Source of the DNA: Rummeliibacillus stabekisii
Lineage (GTDB): Bacteria > Bacillota > Bacilli > Bacillales_A > Planococcaceae
Direction: 5' to 3'
NCBI RefSeq assembly: GCF_007988965.1
Contig: NZ_BJVD01000001.1
Span: forward strand, 806,001-870,000
DNA: 64,000 nucleotides
Numbering within the stretch: position 1 is the stretch's first letter; each line of letters begins with the position of its first letter. The translations under genes and the position numbers were made by a program. Below the pieces are notes generated by a model. The model did not search any database and had not been told where the DNA came from. It was given only the letters and a program-made list of their open reading frames with translations. Shown piece by piece: positions 40,599 through 49,711 of the stretch.

Positions 40599-41132
40599 TT
40601 ATTCGTCTGTTTGATCAAAATACTTAGCTAAAGCAGCCAGTCTTGGATCCGTTTTTTGGGCGTCTTTTTCTTTTTGACTTAAAAACTCATCCTCTGTTAA
40701 ATAAGACCAAGCGTCATTATTTTTGGATTTTGGGTTTTCGGCATCTTCTTTGAACACTTGTATAGGAATCTCTAATAAAATTAGTTCTTCTAATACTGGA
40801 TCAACATCGATTATTTCCCCTTTTACAGGATGAACATTATCATGCTCATCTGTAGCGGCATAATCAGACCAGCTAAAGACTTCATCTGATTCAATGTCAA
40901 AAGGAAATTCGACATTTTCCCATGTGCGTGAACAAGGAAGTGTAAGCGTGCCTGTCAAATGAAAATGACAGTTCATTTGGCTCGCACCAAAAGTGCAAAA
41001 GCCTTCTACGTGGACAGGAGTTATATGGCGTATATCCGTATTGCGACGCATAATGCCTTCCAATTGTACAGTTTCGTCAATTGGCATCCCGCTTTGGCGA
41101 TATTTAGATAGTTGTGGGATTGCCCATTTCAT
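40599..41132 (-). CDS. ylbN: DUF177/YceD-family protein YlbN
   Basis: The 177-aa acidic protein belongs to the YceD/DUF177 family (DETVQLEGIMRRNTDIRHI, VEGFCTFGASQ, LTGTLTLPCSRTWENVEFPFDIE). Homologues in bacteria and plastids are linked to 23S rRNA accumulation and are almost always paired with rpmF, as here. Mechanism not established. GAGGTGATAATGT upstream supports the ATG. Confidence 0.9.
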   Translation of the reverse strand: MKWAIPQLSKYRQSGMPIDETVQLEGIMRRNTDIRHITPVHVEGFCTFGASQMNCHFHLTGTLTLPCSRTWENVEFPFDIESDEVFSWSDYAATDEHDNVHPVKGEIIDVDPVLEELILLEIPIQVFKEDAENPKSKNNDAWSYLTEDEFLSQKEKDAQKTDPRLAALAKYFDQTDE

Positions 41133-41160
41133 ACATTATCACCTCTAAACAACAAAGTTG

Positions 41161-41189
41161 ATTATATAATGCTCATTTATAGATGTCAA
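41161..41189 (-). promoter_or_regulatory. sigma-A promoter of ylbN-rpmF
   Basis: Minus strand TTGACA (41184-41189), 17-base spacer, TATAAT (41161-41166): consensus in both hexamers, as expected for a ribosomal-protein transcript. Confidence 0.9.
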
Positions 41190-41198
41190 GATATTTTC

Positions 41199-41227
41199 TT
41201 GTCACTAGGCTAAACTACTCGTATAAT
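41199..41227 (+). promoter_or_regulatory. sigma-A promoter of ylbM/tmcAL
   Basis: TTGTCA (41199-41204), 17-base spacer, TATAAT (41222-41227), about 30 bases before the TTG start of tmcAL and divergent from the ylbN promoter, with only 9 bases between the two -35 elements. Confidence 0.87.
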
Positions 41228-41257
41228 CATAGTACTAAGTATAAACGGGGTGAAGAC

Positions 41258-42457
41258 TTGATTGCAACTGGCGTAATTGTTGAATATAACCCATTTCATA
41301 ACGGACATCTCTATCATATCAAACAATCGCGAGAACTTACAGACGCAGATATTATCATTGCTGTAATGAGTGGCCATTTTTTGCAGCGCGGAGAACCGGC
41401 TTTTGTCGATAAATGGACAAGAACGAGGATGGCTATTGCAAATGGGGCTGATCTCGTAATTGAACTGCCTTATGCATTTGCTACCGCCCAAGCAAGTGAC
41501 TTTGCAAAGGGTGGCGTACTGCTTCTCGATGCTCTGCAATGCGATTACTTATGTTTTGGTAGCGAACAAGGAAGCATAGATCCTTTTTTAAACACGTATA
41601 CGCTTTTAGAAGAGCAGAACGCGTCTTTCCAACAATTTATACAGGAATTTGTTAAAAGCGGCTTAAGCTATCCTTCTGCGCTAAATAAAGCCTATCAAAC
41701 ACTTATCCCTGATAGTAATGCGCAGTTTGTGGATTTGTCTCAACCAAATAACATACTCGGCTACCATTACATAGAAGCTGCACGGAAATTTCAAACAGCT
41801 TTAAAACCGACTACTATTCTTCGCAAGCAGGCAGGCTACCATGATCCCGTCCAAGAAGGTACCACCATTGCAAGTGCGACGGGGATTCGACAAGCGATTC
41901 ATGAACAACAGGCTATTGAGCATGTATCTGGCTTCTTGCCTTCTGCTTCATTTGATCTTTTGAGTGAATGGAGTCAGGGAAACCAGCCATTTGCAAGCTG
42001 GACGTACTTTTGGCCATATTTGCGCTTCACATTATTACGTTTAACACCTGGGGAACTAAAAGAATACGCAGAAGTGACAGAAGGAATTGAATTTTTGCTG
42101 CTGGAAGCTGCAAAAGAATGTACGGATTTTACAAGCTTTATGAAAAAAGTTAAATCGAAACGCTATACATGGACCAGAATTCAACGAATGCTCACACATA
42201 TTTTTACGAATTTTACATGGTCGCAGTTGAAAAGCATGGACACACCTCGTTATATCCGTATCCTTGGTATGAACCAAAACGGTCAGAAATATTTATCCGA
42301 ACGAAAAAAAAGCATGTCGTTACCTTTAATCAGCAGAGCCGCAAGTTCCAAAGAACCAATGCTACTTCAAGATATAAAGGCAACAGATCTATATATGCTT
42401 GGACTTGGCAAAAATAAAATGGGCTTGGATTATCGCATCCCGCCCATTCGTATTTAA
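41258..42457 (+). CDS. tmcAL: tRNA-Met cytidine acetate ligase (YlbM)
   Basis: Forms N4-acetylcytidine at the wobble base of elongator tRNA-Met using acetate and ATP. The N-terminal nucleotidyltransferase-like domain has TGVIVEYNPFHNGHLYHI with the HxGH-type NGH near residue 18, VMSGHFLQRGEPAFVDKW, and LVIELPYAFATAQASDFAKG; LRKQAGYHDP occurs near residue 190. A longer frame begins at 41183, but it would start upstream of the promoter -10. GGGGTG five bases before TTG 41258 gives the family's usual N terminus (399 aa). Ends exactly against the stop of ylbL. Confidence 0.93.
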   Translation: MIATGVIVEYNPFHNGHLYHIKQSRELTDADIIIAVMSGHFLQRGEPAFVDKWTRTRMAIANGADLVIELPYAFATAQASDFAKGGVLLLDALQCDYLCFGSEQGSIDPFLNTYTLLEEQNASFQQFIQEFVKSGLSYPSALNKAYQTLIPDSNAQFVDLSQPNNILGYHYIEAARKFQTALKPTTILRKQAGYHDPVQEGTTIASATGIRQAIHEQQAIEHVSGFLPSASFDLLSEWSQGNQPFASWTYFWPYLRFTLLRLTPGELKEYAEVTEGIEFLLLEAAKECTDFTSFMKKVKSKRYTWTRIQRMLTHIFTNFTWSQLKSMDTPRYIRILGMNQNGQKYLSERKKSMSLPLISRAASSKEPMLLQDIKATDLYMLGLGKNKMGLDYRIPPIRI

Positions 42458-43507
42458 TCATTTTTTCTCCGGCAATTTTTCCAAGTAATCAAGAGCATCA
42501 TTCACATTCTTTACAGGTACGATTTTCATTTTCGTACCTATTTTTTTGGCTTGTTTTAGTGCTTCCTGATAATTTGGCAGAATATCGGGATATTTCTTCT
42601 TCACAACCTCTGGCAATGTATCATTTGGCGCAAAGAAGATTTCAACGCCTGCATCATCTGCAGCAATCACCTTCTTCTCAATGCCGCCAATCCGACCAAC
42701 ATCGCCAGTCGCTAGCATTTCACCTGTTCCTGCAATATTATAGCCCTTTGTTAAATCGCCTTTTGTCAATTGATCGATAATTTCGAGGGTAAACATTAAA
42801 CCAGCTGATGGCCCGCCAATATCCTCTGCTTGAATTTTCACTTCAGGGTCTGTCTTGATAGAAGTATTATCTGCAAATGTGATACCAAGACCTACTTTTC
42901 CTTTCGTACCTGGAATAGCCTTCAATACCACCTTTTTCTTCATGTTCTTTCCATCACGCTTGATCTTAATAGTTACAGTATCGCCTGATTTCTTTGTTGT
43001 TAAGTAATCAACCAGCTGCTGATGTTTATGAATTTTCAAACGGTCAATGCCAGTTACCTCATCCGCTGTCTCTAATATCCCATCGGCCGCTCCGTTCTTC
43101 ACAACATAATAGACATAGACGCCATTATAGACAATTTTATAATCTAATCCTGTTTTTTTAAACGCAATATACTTTGCATTAAACTGAGAATCTGTCATAA
43201 GTTTAATTTGACGATTATTATAATCCTTATCACTCTCGTTTGGACTTCTGACCTCATCTTCTTTTAAAATATCCTTTTCATCGTCTGCATACGCAGCAGC
43301 ATATGTAAAAGGCGTAGCAACAGCCATAGATACTGTCATCATATTTAATTTCCCTTTGCCTTTTTGATCTGCATTGTCTACTTTTACATACTGATCTAAA
43401 TCATATGCTCCTCCCGGCTGCATAATATAATAAGGCAGCGGATATACAAATCCCACTATGATGATTGCTGCTAATGCAATGACAATCAAAAATTTTTTCA
43501 CACTCAT
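42458..43507 (-). CDS. ylbL: PDZ and Lon-protease-like membrane-anchored protease YlbL
   Basis: The 349-aa protein has an N-terminal transmembrane helix (residues 5-22), a PDZ domain (about residues 120-205; VKNGAADGILETADEVTGID) and a Lon-type Ser-Lys protease domain with GGPSAGLMFTLEI (Ser) and GRIGGIEKKVIAA (Lys), spaced by about 40 residues. In B. subtilis YlbL degrades the division inhibitor YneA after DNA damage; the same job here is inferred. Its stop codon abuts the tmcAL stop with no base between. Confidence 0.92.
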   Translation of the reverse strand: MSVKKFLIVIALAAIIIVGFVYPLPYYIMQPGGAYDLDQYVKVDNADQKGKGKLNMMTVSMAVATPFTYAAAYADDEKDILKEDEVRSPNESDKDYNNRQIKLMTDSQFNAKYIAFKKTGLDYKIVYNGVYVYYVVKNGAADGILETADEVTGIDRLKIHKHQQLVDYLTTKKSGDTVTIKIKRDGKNMKKKVVLKAIPGTKGKVGLGITFADNTSIKTDPEVKIQAEDIGGPSAGLMFTLEIIDQLTKGDLTKGYNIAGTGEMLATGDVGRIGGIEKKVIAADDAGVEIFFAPNDTLPEVVKKKYPDILPNYQEALKQAKKIGTKMKIVPVKNVNDALDYLEKLPEKK

Positions 43508-43650
43508 TGAGGAACCTCCTAGATAATGTCCAATTGATAAAAGGACGAGAACTTCTGTGCAGTTTTATAAAAAATATATTACATGATTGGATGATGTAAA
43601 TCTTACTACACTACAGCAATATCGCAATATGCTGGCTTTTTATTTTTTTA

Positions 43651-44502
43651 TTGCTCTTGCAACCCGAACTAGCCCATGAAGGTGCTGATTTAGGGATAAA
43701 AATTTTTGTAGATAACTTATTCCCTTATCTACTCCCTTATTTGATTTTGACGCAATGGCTTTTGCGTTTAACGAATATTTCTAGTATACCACAGGGATCT
43801 AAATGGCGTTTTTACGTACAATTATATTGTTTGGGTGCTTTAGGCGGTTTCCCAACAGGCGCGGCGACGACTGGCTTTTTATATCAGCAACAACAGCTGA
43901 CACAAAAAGAGGCTCGTTATCTATTAGCCATTTGCCATGCACCAAGCCCTCTTTTTGTCGTCGGTTTTGTCGGCATGGAAATATTAAGAAACCCCATAAG
44001 CGGATGGCAAATGCTTGGACTGTTCCATTTTGTTAATATAATCATGCTAGTCATTTTTATTCTTGTTTTCCGAAAAACGGTTCCACCTACGAACCTTCCG
44101 CCAAAACCAAAAGATACTGGCAATCCTTTAATTGAGAGTATTAAGAGTAGCTTGCCTACGGTTCTACTCGTTGCTGCGACCGTTATATTTTTCACGACCC
44201 TCAGCTATGTTTTCACACAAACTTTAGAAAACTTTGTTGATTCTTTGCCAAAGGGCGTCATGTTATCACTTTATAGCATTCTTGAAATGACATCTGGTTT
44301 AGCAGCATCGGAAGATTTCTATGGCCATTCAAGCTGGCTTCCATTAATCGTCATAACGATACTAACAATGCAAGGACTTAGCATCCATATGCAAGTTGCT
44401 GTTTTAGCAAGAGAAGCCAAAATATCGTTGAAACCTTATATTTCCGCACGTGTACTTCAAACATTGGTAGTACCGCTCTTATATTGGATTATTTTTATGT
44501 AA
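43651..44502 (+). CDS. ylbJ: sporulation integral membrane protein YlbJ (short N terminus)
   Basis: Nucleoside-recognition/gate-type membrane protein of the YlbJ family, controlled by sigma-E in B. subtilis and needed for resistant spores. About seven hydrophobic helices; family segments DNLFPYLLPYLILTQWLLRL, LGALGGFPTGAATTGFLY and CHAPSPLFVVGFVG. At 283 aa it is clearly shorter than B. subtilis YlbJ (about 400). TTG 43651 has no ribosome site. The frame is open upstream to 43600 but offers no ATG, GTG or TTG; removing one T from the run at 43643-43649 would join it to an ATG at 43629 and give MLAFYFLLLLQPELAHEG. Confidence 0.75.
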   Translation: MLLQPELAHEGADLGIKIFVDNLFPYLLPYLILTQWLLRLTNISSIPQGSKWRFYVQLYCLGALGGFPTGAATTGFLYQQQQLTQKEARYLLAICHAPSPLFVVGFVGMEILRNPISGWQMLGLFHFVNIIMLVIFILVFRKTVPPTNLPPKPKDTGNPLIESIKSSLPTVLLVAATVIFFTTLSYVFTQTLENFVDSLPKGVMLSLYSILEMTSGLAASEDFYGHSSWLPLIVITILTMQGLSIHMQVAVLAREAKISLKPYISARVLQTLVVPLLYWIIFM

Positions 44503-44503
44503 G

Positions 44504-44548
44504 AAAAGACAAGGCCTCCACCATTCATAATGGCAGTAGCCTTGTCTT

Positions 44549-44550
<2 letters not shown>
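44504..44550. terminator. bidirectional terminator between ylbJ and coaD
   Basis: AAAAGACAAGGC ... GCCTTGTCTTTT with additional inner pairs CCATT/AATGG, between two convergent genes and with T runs on both sides. Confidence 0.92.
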
Positions 44551-45602
<1,052 letters not shown>

Positions 45603-45627
45603 TTTGCACCAAACCTTTTACCACCGT

Positions 45628-47040
45628 TTACTGGCGTTTAATATTTATTTGTTTCTCCGATTTTTCAATATCCACTATAAATAGCCTTACAAGCCAAGCT
45701 TCTTCAATATAATAGTCACTGCCGTACTTTACAATCGGCTGTGAAAGTAGATCATAGCGATGTTCATTATATACATAGAACGGCTCATCCATAGGGAACC
45801 TAAAATTGCGCTCCTTACTCTGTGCGTAAAAACCATGTACACCTATTTTAGTCGAATAGCCCAGTTTATTTAATAGTGGTTTTACCGAATAAAGGATACG
45901 TCCATCTTTTAATATAACTTGCATATTTTTTTGTTGCAAACCATTTAAATAGATTGGCCGTTTGTCTTCAAACAAGAGCGGCGCTACCTTATTTCCATTT
46001 TGTGCATTCATTTTGAAAAAGGATGTTTTCAATTCTAGTGATGAGGACAGCTTATCATCAAGCAATCCAGCCGTTATCTTTTTCCCCTGTAGATCCTCTA
46101 AGCTTGTCTTCCAGTCTTTGAGCTGCTGTTCATTCATATAATCTTTTAATGTAGCGACCATTTTAGAAGCTTTTGGAGAGCCTACCCGACGTTCGGTCAG
46201 GAAAGAAGCTACAACTGCCGGCCCCCAATTAGGAAGCATATCAAAGTTATATTTTTGATTCATTTGCGATAAGATATATTTTTCCGTCAGCGTTTTTTTA
46301 TTTAATTCAGAGGTAAAGAGGATTCGATCCCCTGATTTTTTATACTTCTTGCTTTCTATGATTGCCACATGCTCGAACCCCTCTATATCCAACCCCTTGA
46401 GGGCTTGTGCCAGGTTGTCAGAAGCATGTCCATTGCCATAAAGTGTAACTTGATCATTTGTAAATAACTCTTTCATTTTAGCCTTTTGCCAATATAGCGA
46501 TGTAACAGGTCCATTCCCACTAAACATACTATATTGAATAAGCTTTAAATTTTTACTCTTCACTTCAGGCAATCCAGTAATCCACTGTCCGCCAGAATGC
46601 TTTTTATCTGTAATATGGATCGTTGTATGTACTGGTTTTCCTAAATTTAATGACAAGAAAATGTTTTTGATCACTCTACCAGACAATTTTCCCTCGCTTG
46701 GTGCAGGAATCGTATATACAAAGGTTTGTTCCTTCGTTTTACCTTTATTTAGGCTGGTCTTTGTCTTATTTAAACGGTTGCACTTCTCCGTCTGTTCATC
46801 CCCACATTCTTTTTTAATGCTTTTAGCAGGCCAGTTCAATCTCACCTGGCTTTCCGGTAAGGAATTTAAATGATGACGAATAGTAAATTTATTTTTATGA
46901 TAGACAACTTCAATATCCTGATCGTAATAAAACGTCTTATCTTCTTCCGTTAATTGATTGGAATAAACATGGTATTGAAAAGTCAACATTATTCCATTTA
47001 TAAATAGCAGTATGGAAAATAAACCAGCTGCTAATTTCAT
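45628..47040 (-). CDS. membrane-anchored extracellular protein, unrecognised
   Basis: The 470-aa protein starts with one hydrophobic anchor (MKLAAGLFSILLFINGIML) and then has no further membrane segment, so most of it should lie outside the cell. It is rich in Lys, Ser and Thr. The last 100 residues (ILKDGRILYSVKPLLNKLGYST, then KYGSDYYIEEAWLVRLF) resemble a copper-amine-oxidase N-like domain used in surface proteins; this is a weak resemblance by eye. The middle has a peptidase-free alpha/beta look with no motif I can name. Two Cys (KKECGDEQTEKCNRL) could pair. GGGGGA before the ATG at 47040 sets the start. Not present at this locus in B. subtilis; upstream of and probably cotranscribed with rsmD-coaD. 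Confidence 0.7.
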   Translation of the reverse strand: MKLAAGLFSILLFINGIMLTFQYHVYSNQLTEEDKTFYYDQDIEVVYHKNKFTIRHHLNSLPESQVRLNWPAKSIKKECGDEQTEKCNRLNKTKTSLNKGKTKEQTFVYTIPAPSEGKLSGRVIKNIFLSLNLGKPVHTTIHITDKKHSGGQWITGLPEVKSKNLKLIQYSMFSGNGPVTSLYWQKAKMKELFTNDQVTLYGNGHASDNLAQALKGLDIEGFEHVAIIESKKYKKSGDRILFTSELNKKTLTEKYILSQMNQKYNFDMLPNWGPAVVASFLTERRVGSPKASKMVATLKDYMNEQQLKDWKTSLEDLQGKKITAGLLDDKLSSSLELKTSFFKMNAQNGNKVAPLLFEDKRPIYLNGLQQKNMQVILKDGRILYSVKPLLNKLGYSTKIGVHGFYAQSKERNFRFPMDEPFYVYNEHRYDLLSQPIVKYGSDYYIEEAWLVRLFIVDIEKSEKQINIKRQ

Positions 47041-47091
47041 ATGCGAATCCCCCAAATCGTGATACTATGTGATAGAAAGGAAGTGTATAGT

Positions 47092-47481
47092 ATGATTCAA
47101 CAATTTATAGAGCTAGGAGAAGGTTACGGCGATGTATACGAGCTATGCGAATTAATGAAAACAAATAAACATCGCATCAGCCGTACTATTATATTCACTG
47201 CAACAGAAGGAGAAAAAAAGGTAGCTTCTATTGCGGCCGTATTTAACCCTGTCGGAGAAAGCAAATTTACTCCGATATATATCTGCCGGGAAGGAATCCC
47301 ATATTCAGCAGAAAAACCTTCAAAGCGTCTAGAAATCTTCAAGGAGACAGTAAATAGCTTAGATCAGCTACTTATTACATTAGATGTAAAACATTCTTCT
47401 ATCTATGCTGAGAAAGATCTTTACTACCAATACTTAATTGGCATATTGCGTCTTTATCACTATATCCCATCATTACACTAG
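47092..47481 (+). CDS. small conserved-looking cytoplasmic protein, unknown function
   Basis: The 129-aa protein begins MIQQFIELGEGYGDVYEL and shows an alternating strand/helix pattern (ISRTIIFTATEGEKKVASIAAVFNP, FTPIYICREGIPY) without membrane segments or known catalytic motifs. GGAAG eight bases before the ATG at 47092 is the better start; the longer frame from 47041 lacks a site. Divergent from the membrane-anchored protein gene with 51 bases between. It may belong to a Bacillales family of unknown function found near ylbF/ylbG. Confidence 0.65.
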   Translation: MIQQFIELGEGYGDVYELCELMKTNKHRISRTIIFTATEGEKKVASIAAVFNPVGESKFTPIYICREGIPYSAEKPSKRLEIFKETVNSLDQLLITLDVKHSSIYAEKDLYYQYLIGILRLYHYIPSLH

Positions 47482-47571
47482 TCATTCTACTTTCTTTTCT
47501 TTATATCGTCAGAGGAACACAAAGGTTTATTTAGAAACAGTTTTTTTCACTAATTGTACTTATTCTAGCAA

Positions 47572-47844
47572 TCATAGGCCTATTTTATAATCGTATTCTT
47601 TTGCTTTATCTGGTTTCGCATTTTCATATTCTGTCGAAACAAAAGGACGATAAGAAGGCAGGACTTCCTTCACATAAGGGAGCCGTTTTAGTTTCATTAT
47701 AAGGCTATCGACTTCGTCTTGGTCGCAATACAAAACAACATATTTAAGCCTTCTAGAAATATAATGAACATGGCCGTATCGACGCATTGTTTTCGCTTGT
47801 TTTAAATGATGTACATAGACGATTAAGCCTTGTCGGTCTTTCAT
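47572..47844 (-). CDS. ylbG: YlbG-family protein (DUF2129)
   Basis: The 90-aa basic protein (MKDRQGLIVYVHHLKQAKTM, YGHVHYISRRLKYVVLYCD, LKRLPYVKEVLPSYRP) matches the small DUF2129/YlbG family, whose function is unknown. The frame runs 28 codons further upstream, but GAGGGA before the ATG at 47844 and the family length of about 90 aa fix the start. In B. subtilis it directly follows ylbF; here a glycerophosphodiesterase gene is inserted between them. Confidence 0.87.
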   Translation of the reverse strand: MKDRQGLIVYVHHLKQAKTMRRYGHVHYISRRLKYVVLYCDQDEVDSLIMKLKRLPYVKEVLPSYRPFVSTEYENAKPDKAKEYDYKIGL

Positions 47845-48159
47845 ACGCATTCCCTCATTTCTTACCTTAAAGAATACCATATCTTTGAAAATGGAAGCAA
47901 CCAAGGATACTGACAGATTAGAAGGCATCCGTTATAATAAAGGAAAACTTCACTCAGAATATTTTATTTAGCGCTCTGAGTGTTAAACCCTTCCTACTGT
48001 CTATAATTAAGACTTATTACCTTGGCTATAAACAGTATGAACCCGACTGTCTCAACTAGAAAAAAGCATAATTAACTGAAATGGCCAATCGGGCTATTAC
48101 TTGCAAGCAATAGGGGTAAAGTAATTTACTTAACCGGCAATTCAGATAGGAGGATTATA
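47845..48159. other. ylbG-glycerophosphodiesterase divergent gap
   Basis: This 315-base gap separates divergent genes. It contains an 8-pair hairpin CACTCAGA/TCTGAGTG (47951-47982) and a TATAAT at 48002-48007 on the plus strand without a convincing -35. The 48030-48140 part, just before the phosphodiesterase gene, has short repeats (GCTATTACTTGCAAGCAATAG dyad parts) but matches no riboswitch I can name. Confidence 0.5.
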
Positions 48160-49059
48160 ATGGGAAAGAAAACAAAAGTCGCGGTTGCAATTGCTGCTGC
48201 AAGTGCTGCAGCATGGGCAGGCTCTAAGGCTTTATCCAAACCAGGAAAACGAGCTAGTAAACACGCATTGGAGTATAATCGCCCTGTTATCTTAGCACAT
48301 CGTGGAGGATCACATTTAGCTCCTGAACATACAATGGCTGCATTTCGCAATGCTAACAATTTAGGTGTAGACGGCTTTGAGATTGATATTCGTCTTACAA
48401 AGGACGAAGAGATTGTTGTGACACATGATGAAACGATTGACCGTACCAGCAATGGATCTGGACGAGTTGCCTCTTTTACATTAGAAGAATTGCGCAAATT
48501 TAATTTTGGGTATCATTTCGTAAATTTAGACGGCTATTTGTCTTACCGGGAAGACTTTGAACCGATTGTCACGTTGCGTGAGCTATTGACAGAGTTTCCA
48601 CATATGTATATTAATATTGATATGAAAGATGCGCCGGATACATATGAAGGCGGTCTAATGCCTTCAAAACTATGGCGCTTGCTTGAAGAACTAGACGCCA
48701 CCGACCGCGTTGTTGTTACGAGCTTCCATGACGAGCAAATTGACCGCTTCAACCTGTATGCTCAAAACAAAGTAGCATTAGGAGCTGGCCAAACTGAAGT
48801 ACGGAGAGCCTTCACTTCTTTCACTAGCCAATTTGGACATCTCTATCATCCAAAGGTAGATGTCTTCCAAATTCCTGTAAAACATGGCATCATTAATCTT
48901 GATTCAGCACACTTTATTCATTTTTTAGATGAATTGAATATACCTGTCCATTATTGGACAATCAACAATGCTGCTGCTATGCAGGAGTTAATCGCTAGCG
49001 GAGCTCGAGGAATAGTAACAGATCGTCCCGACATCGCTTTAAAAACAATAAATAAATAA
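48160..49059 (+). CDS. glycerophosphodiester phosphodiesterase
   Basis: Hydrolyses glycerophosphodiesters to glycerol-3-phosphate and an alcohol. The 299-aa protein has an N-terminal Ala-rich hydrophobic segment (VAVAIAAASAAAWAG), likely a signal anchor, then the GDPD TIM barrel: ILAHRGGSHLAPEHTMAAF (catalytic His and Glu), EIDIRLTKDEEIVVTHDETIDRTS (Glu, Asp, second His), YINIDMKD, and a C-terminal VHYWTINNAAAM...GIVTDRPD. TAGGAGGATTATA gives a strong ribosome site. Single gene inserted between ylbG and ylbF. Confidence 0.93.
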   Translation: MGKKTKVAVAIAAASAAAWAGSKALSKPGKRASKHALEYNRPVILAHRGGSHLAPEHTMAAFRNANNLGVDGFEIDIRLTKDEEIVVTHDETIDRTSNGSGRVASFTLEELRKFNFGYHFVNLDGYLSYREDFEPIVTLRELLTEFPHMYINIDMKDAPDTYEGGLMPSKLWRLLEELDATDRVVVTSFHDEQIDRFNLYAQNKVALGAGQTEVRRAFTSFTSQFGHLYHPKVDVFQIPVKHGIINLDSAHFIHFLDELNIPVHYWTINNAAAMQELIASGARGIVTDRPDIALKTINK

Positions 49060-49063
49060 CACA

Positions 49064-49096
49064 AAAAAGGATTCTACAAGATGTAGAATCCTTTTT
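49064..49096. terminator. bidirectional terminator between GDPD gene and ylbF
   Basis: AAAAAAGGATTCTACA / TGTAGAATCCTTTTT hairpin between convergent genes, with T runs on both strands. Confidence 0.93.
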
Positions 49097-49114
49097 AAAT
49101 AACCAGGCTCCTTA

Positions 49115-49561
49115 TTATGCTGAACAAGAGCAGCTACCGCCAGAGCCACAACCTCCGCTTGAACAAGATGACTTTTCGAAAAACGGATTGCTGACAGATA
49201 CTTTTACTGCTTCTGATACCGTTTTTCCAACTAGCAAGCTAATCTCATCTAGCAGATCCTGGTATTCATTTTCTGCTATACGGAGTGCAGAGATTTTATC
49301 GTTTATGTCAAGTTCACGTTTTTTCACGCGAATCGACTTCATAATTATTTTGTAATCCGGATGGTATTTTCCAAATCGTTGGACATCCTCATACTGATCC
49401 TTCATCCTGTTGAAATCATCTACTTGGCGCACAAGCTCGGCGTCTGTATAGACAGCTTGGTGGGCCATTTTTAGATTTTCAAATTGTTCGGAGGAACGGA
49501 TCATTTTATTCAATTCTTCTACTTCTTCAAGAATCATTACCCAATCGGAAGTTATCATCAT
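49115..49561 (-). CDS. ylbF: RicF (YlbF), subunit of the RicA-RicF-RicT complex
   Basis: The 148-aa helical protein (MKDQYEDVQRFGKYHPDYKIIMKS, RELDINDKISALRIAENEYQ) is the YlbF/DUF964 protein that with YmcA and YaaT forms an iron-sulfur complex affecting mRNA maturation by RNase Y, competence, biofilm and sporulation. Its tail SSCSSGGCGSGGSCSCSA has four Cys, matching the Cys-rich tail of B. subtilis YlbF and suitable for cluster binding. GGGGGG lies upstream of two adjacent ATG codons; 49561 is used. Confidence 0.93.
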   Translation of the reverse strand: MMITSDWVMILEEVEELNKMIRSSEQFENLKMAHQAVYTDAELVRQVDDFNRMKDQYEDVQRFGKYHPDYKIIMKSIRVKKRELDINDKISALRIAENEYQDLLDEISLLVGKTVSEAVKVSVSNPFFEKSSCSSGGCGSGGSCSCSA

Positions 49562-49711
49562 TGTTTTTTCCCCCCATACACCTATGATAACAGATTTTCC
49601 CCAACTTGTTTAATATGATTGCAAATCTATCCAGTAGAATTTAGTATAGGTGGTTCATCTGGTCTTCTATTTAGTGTATAGGGAGAGCTTCTCTATCATG
49701 TAAACAGGAGG

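Noticed and set aside
48030-48150. Riboswitch upstream of the glycerophosphodiesterase gene
   Set aside because: Short dyads are present but no core motif of a known class could be matched, and there is no terminator before the start codon.
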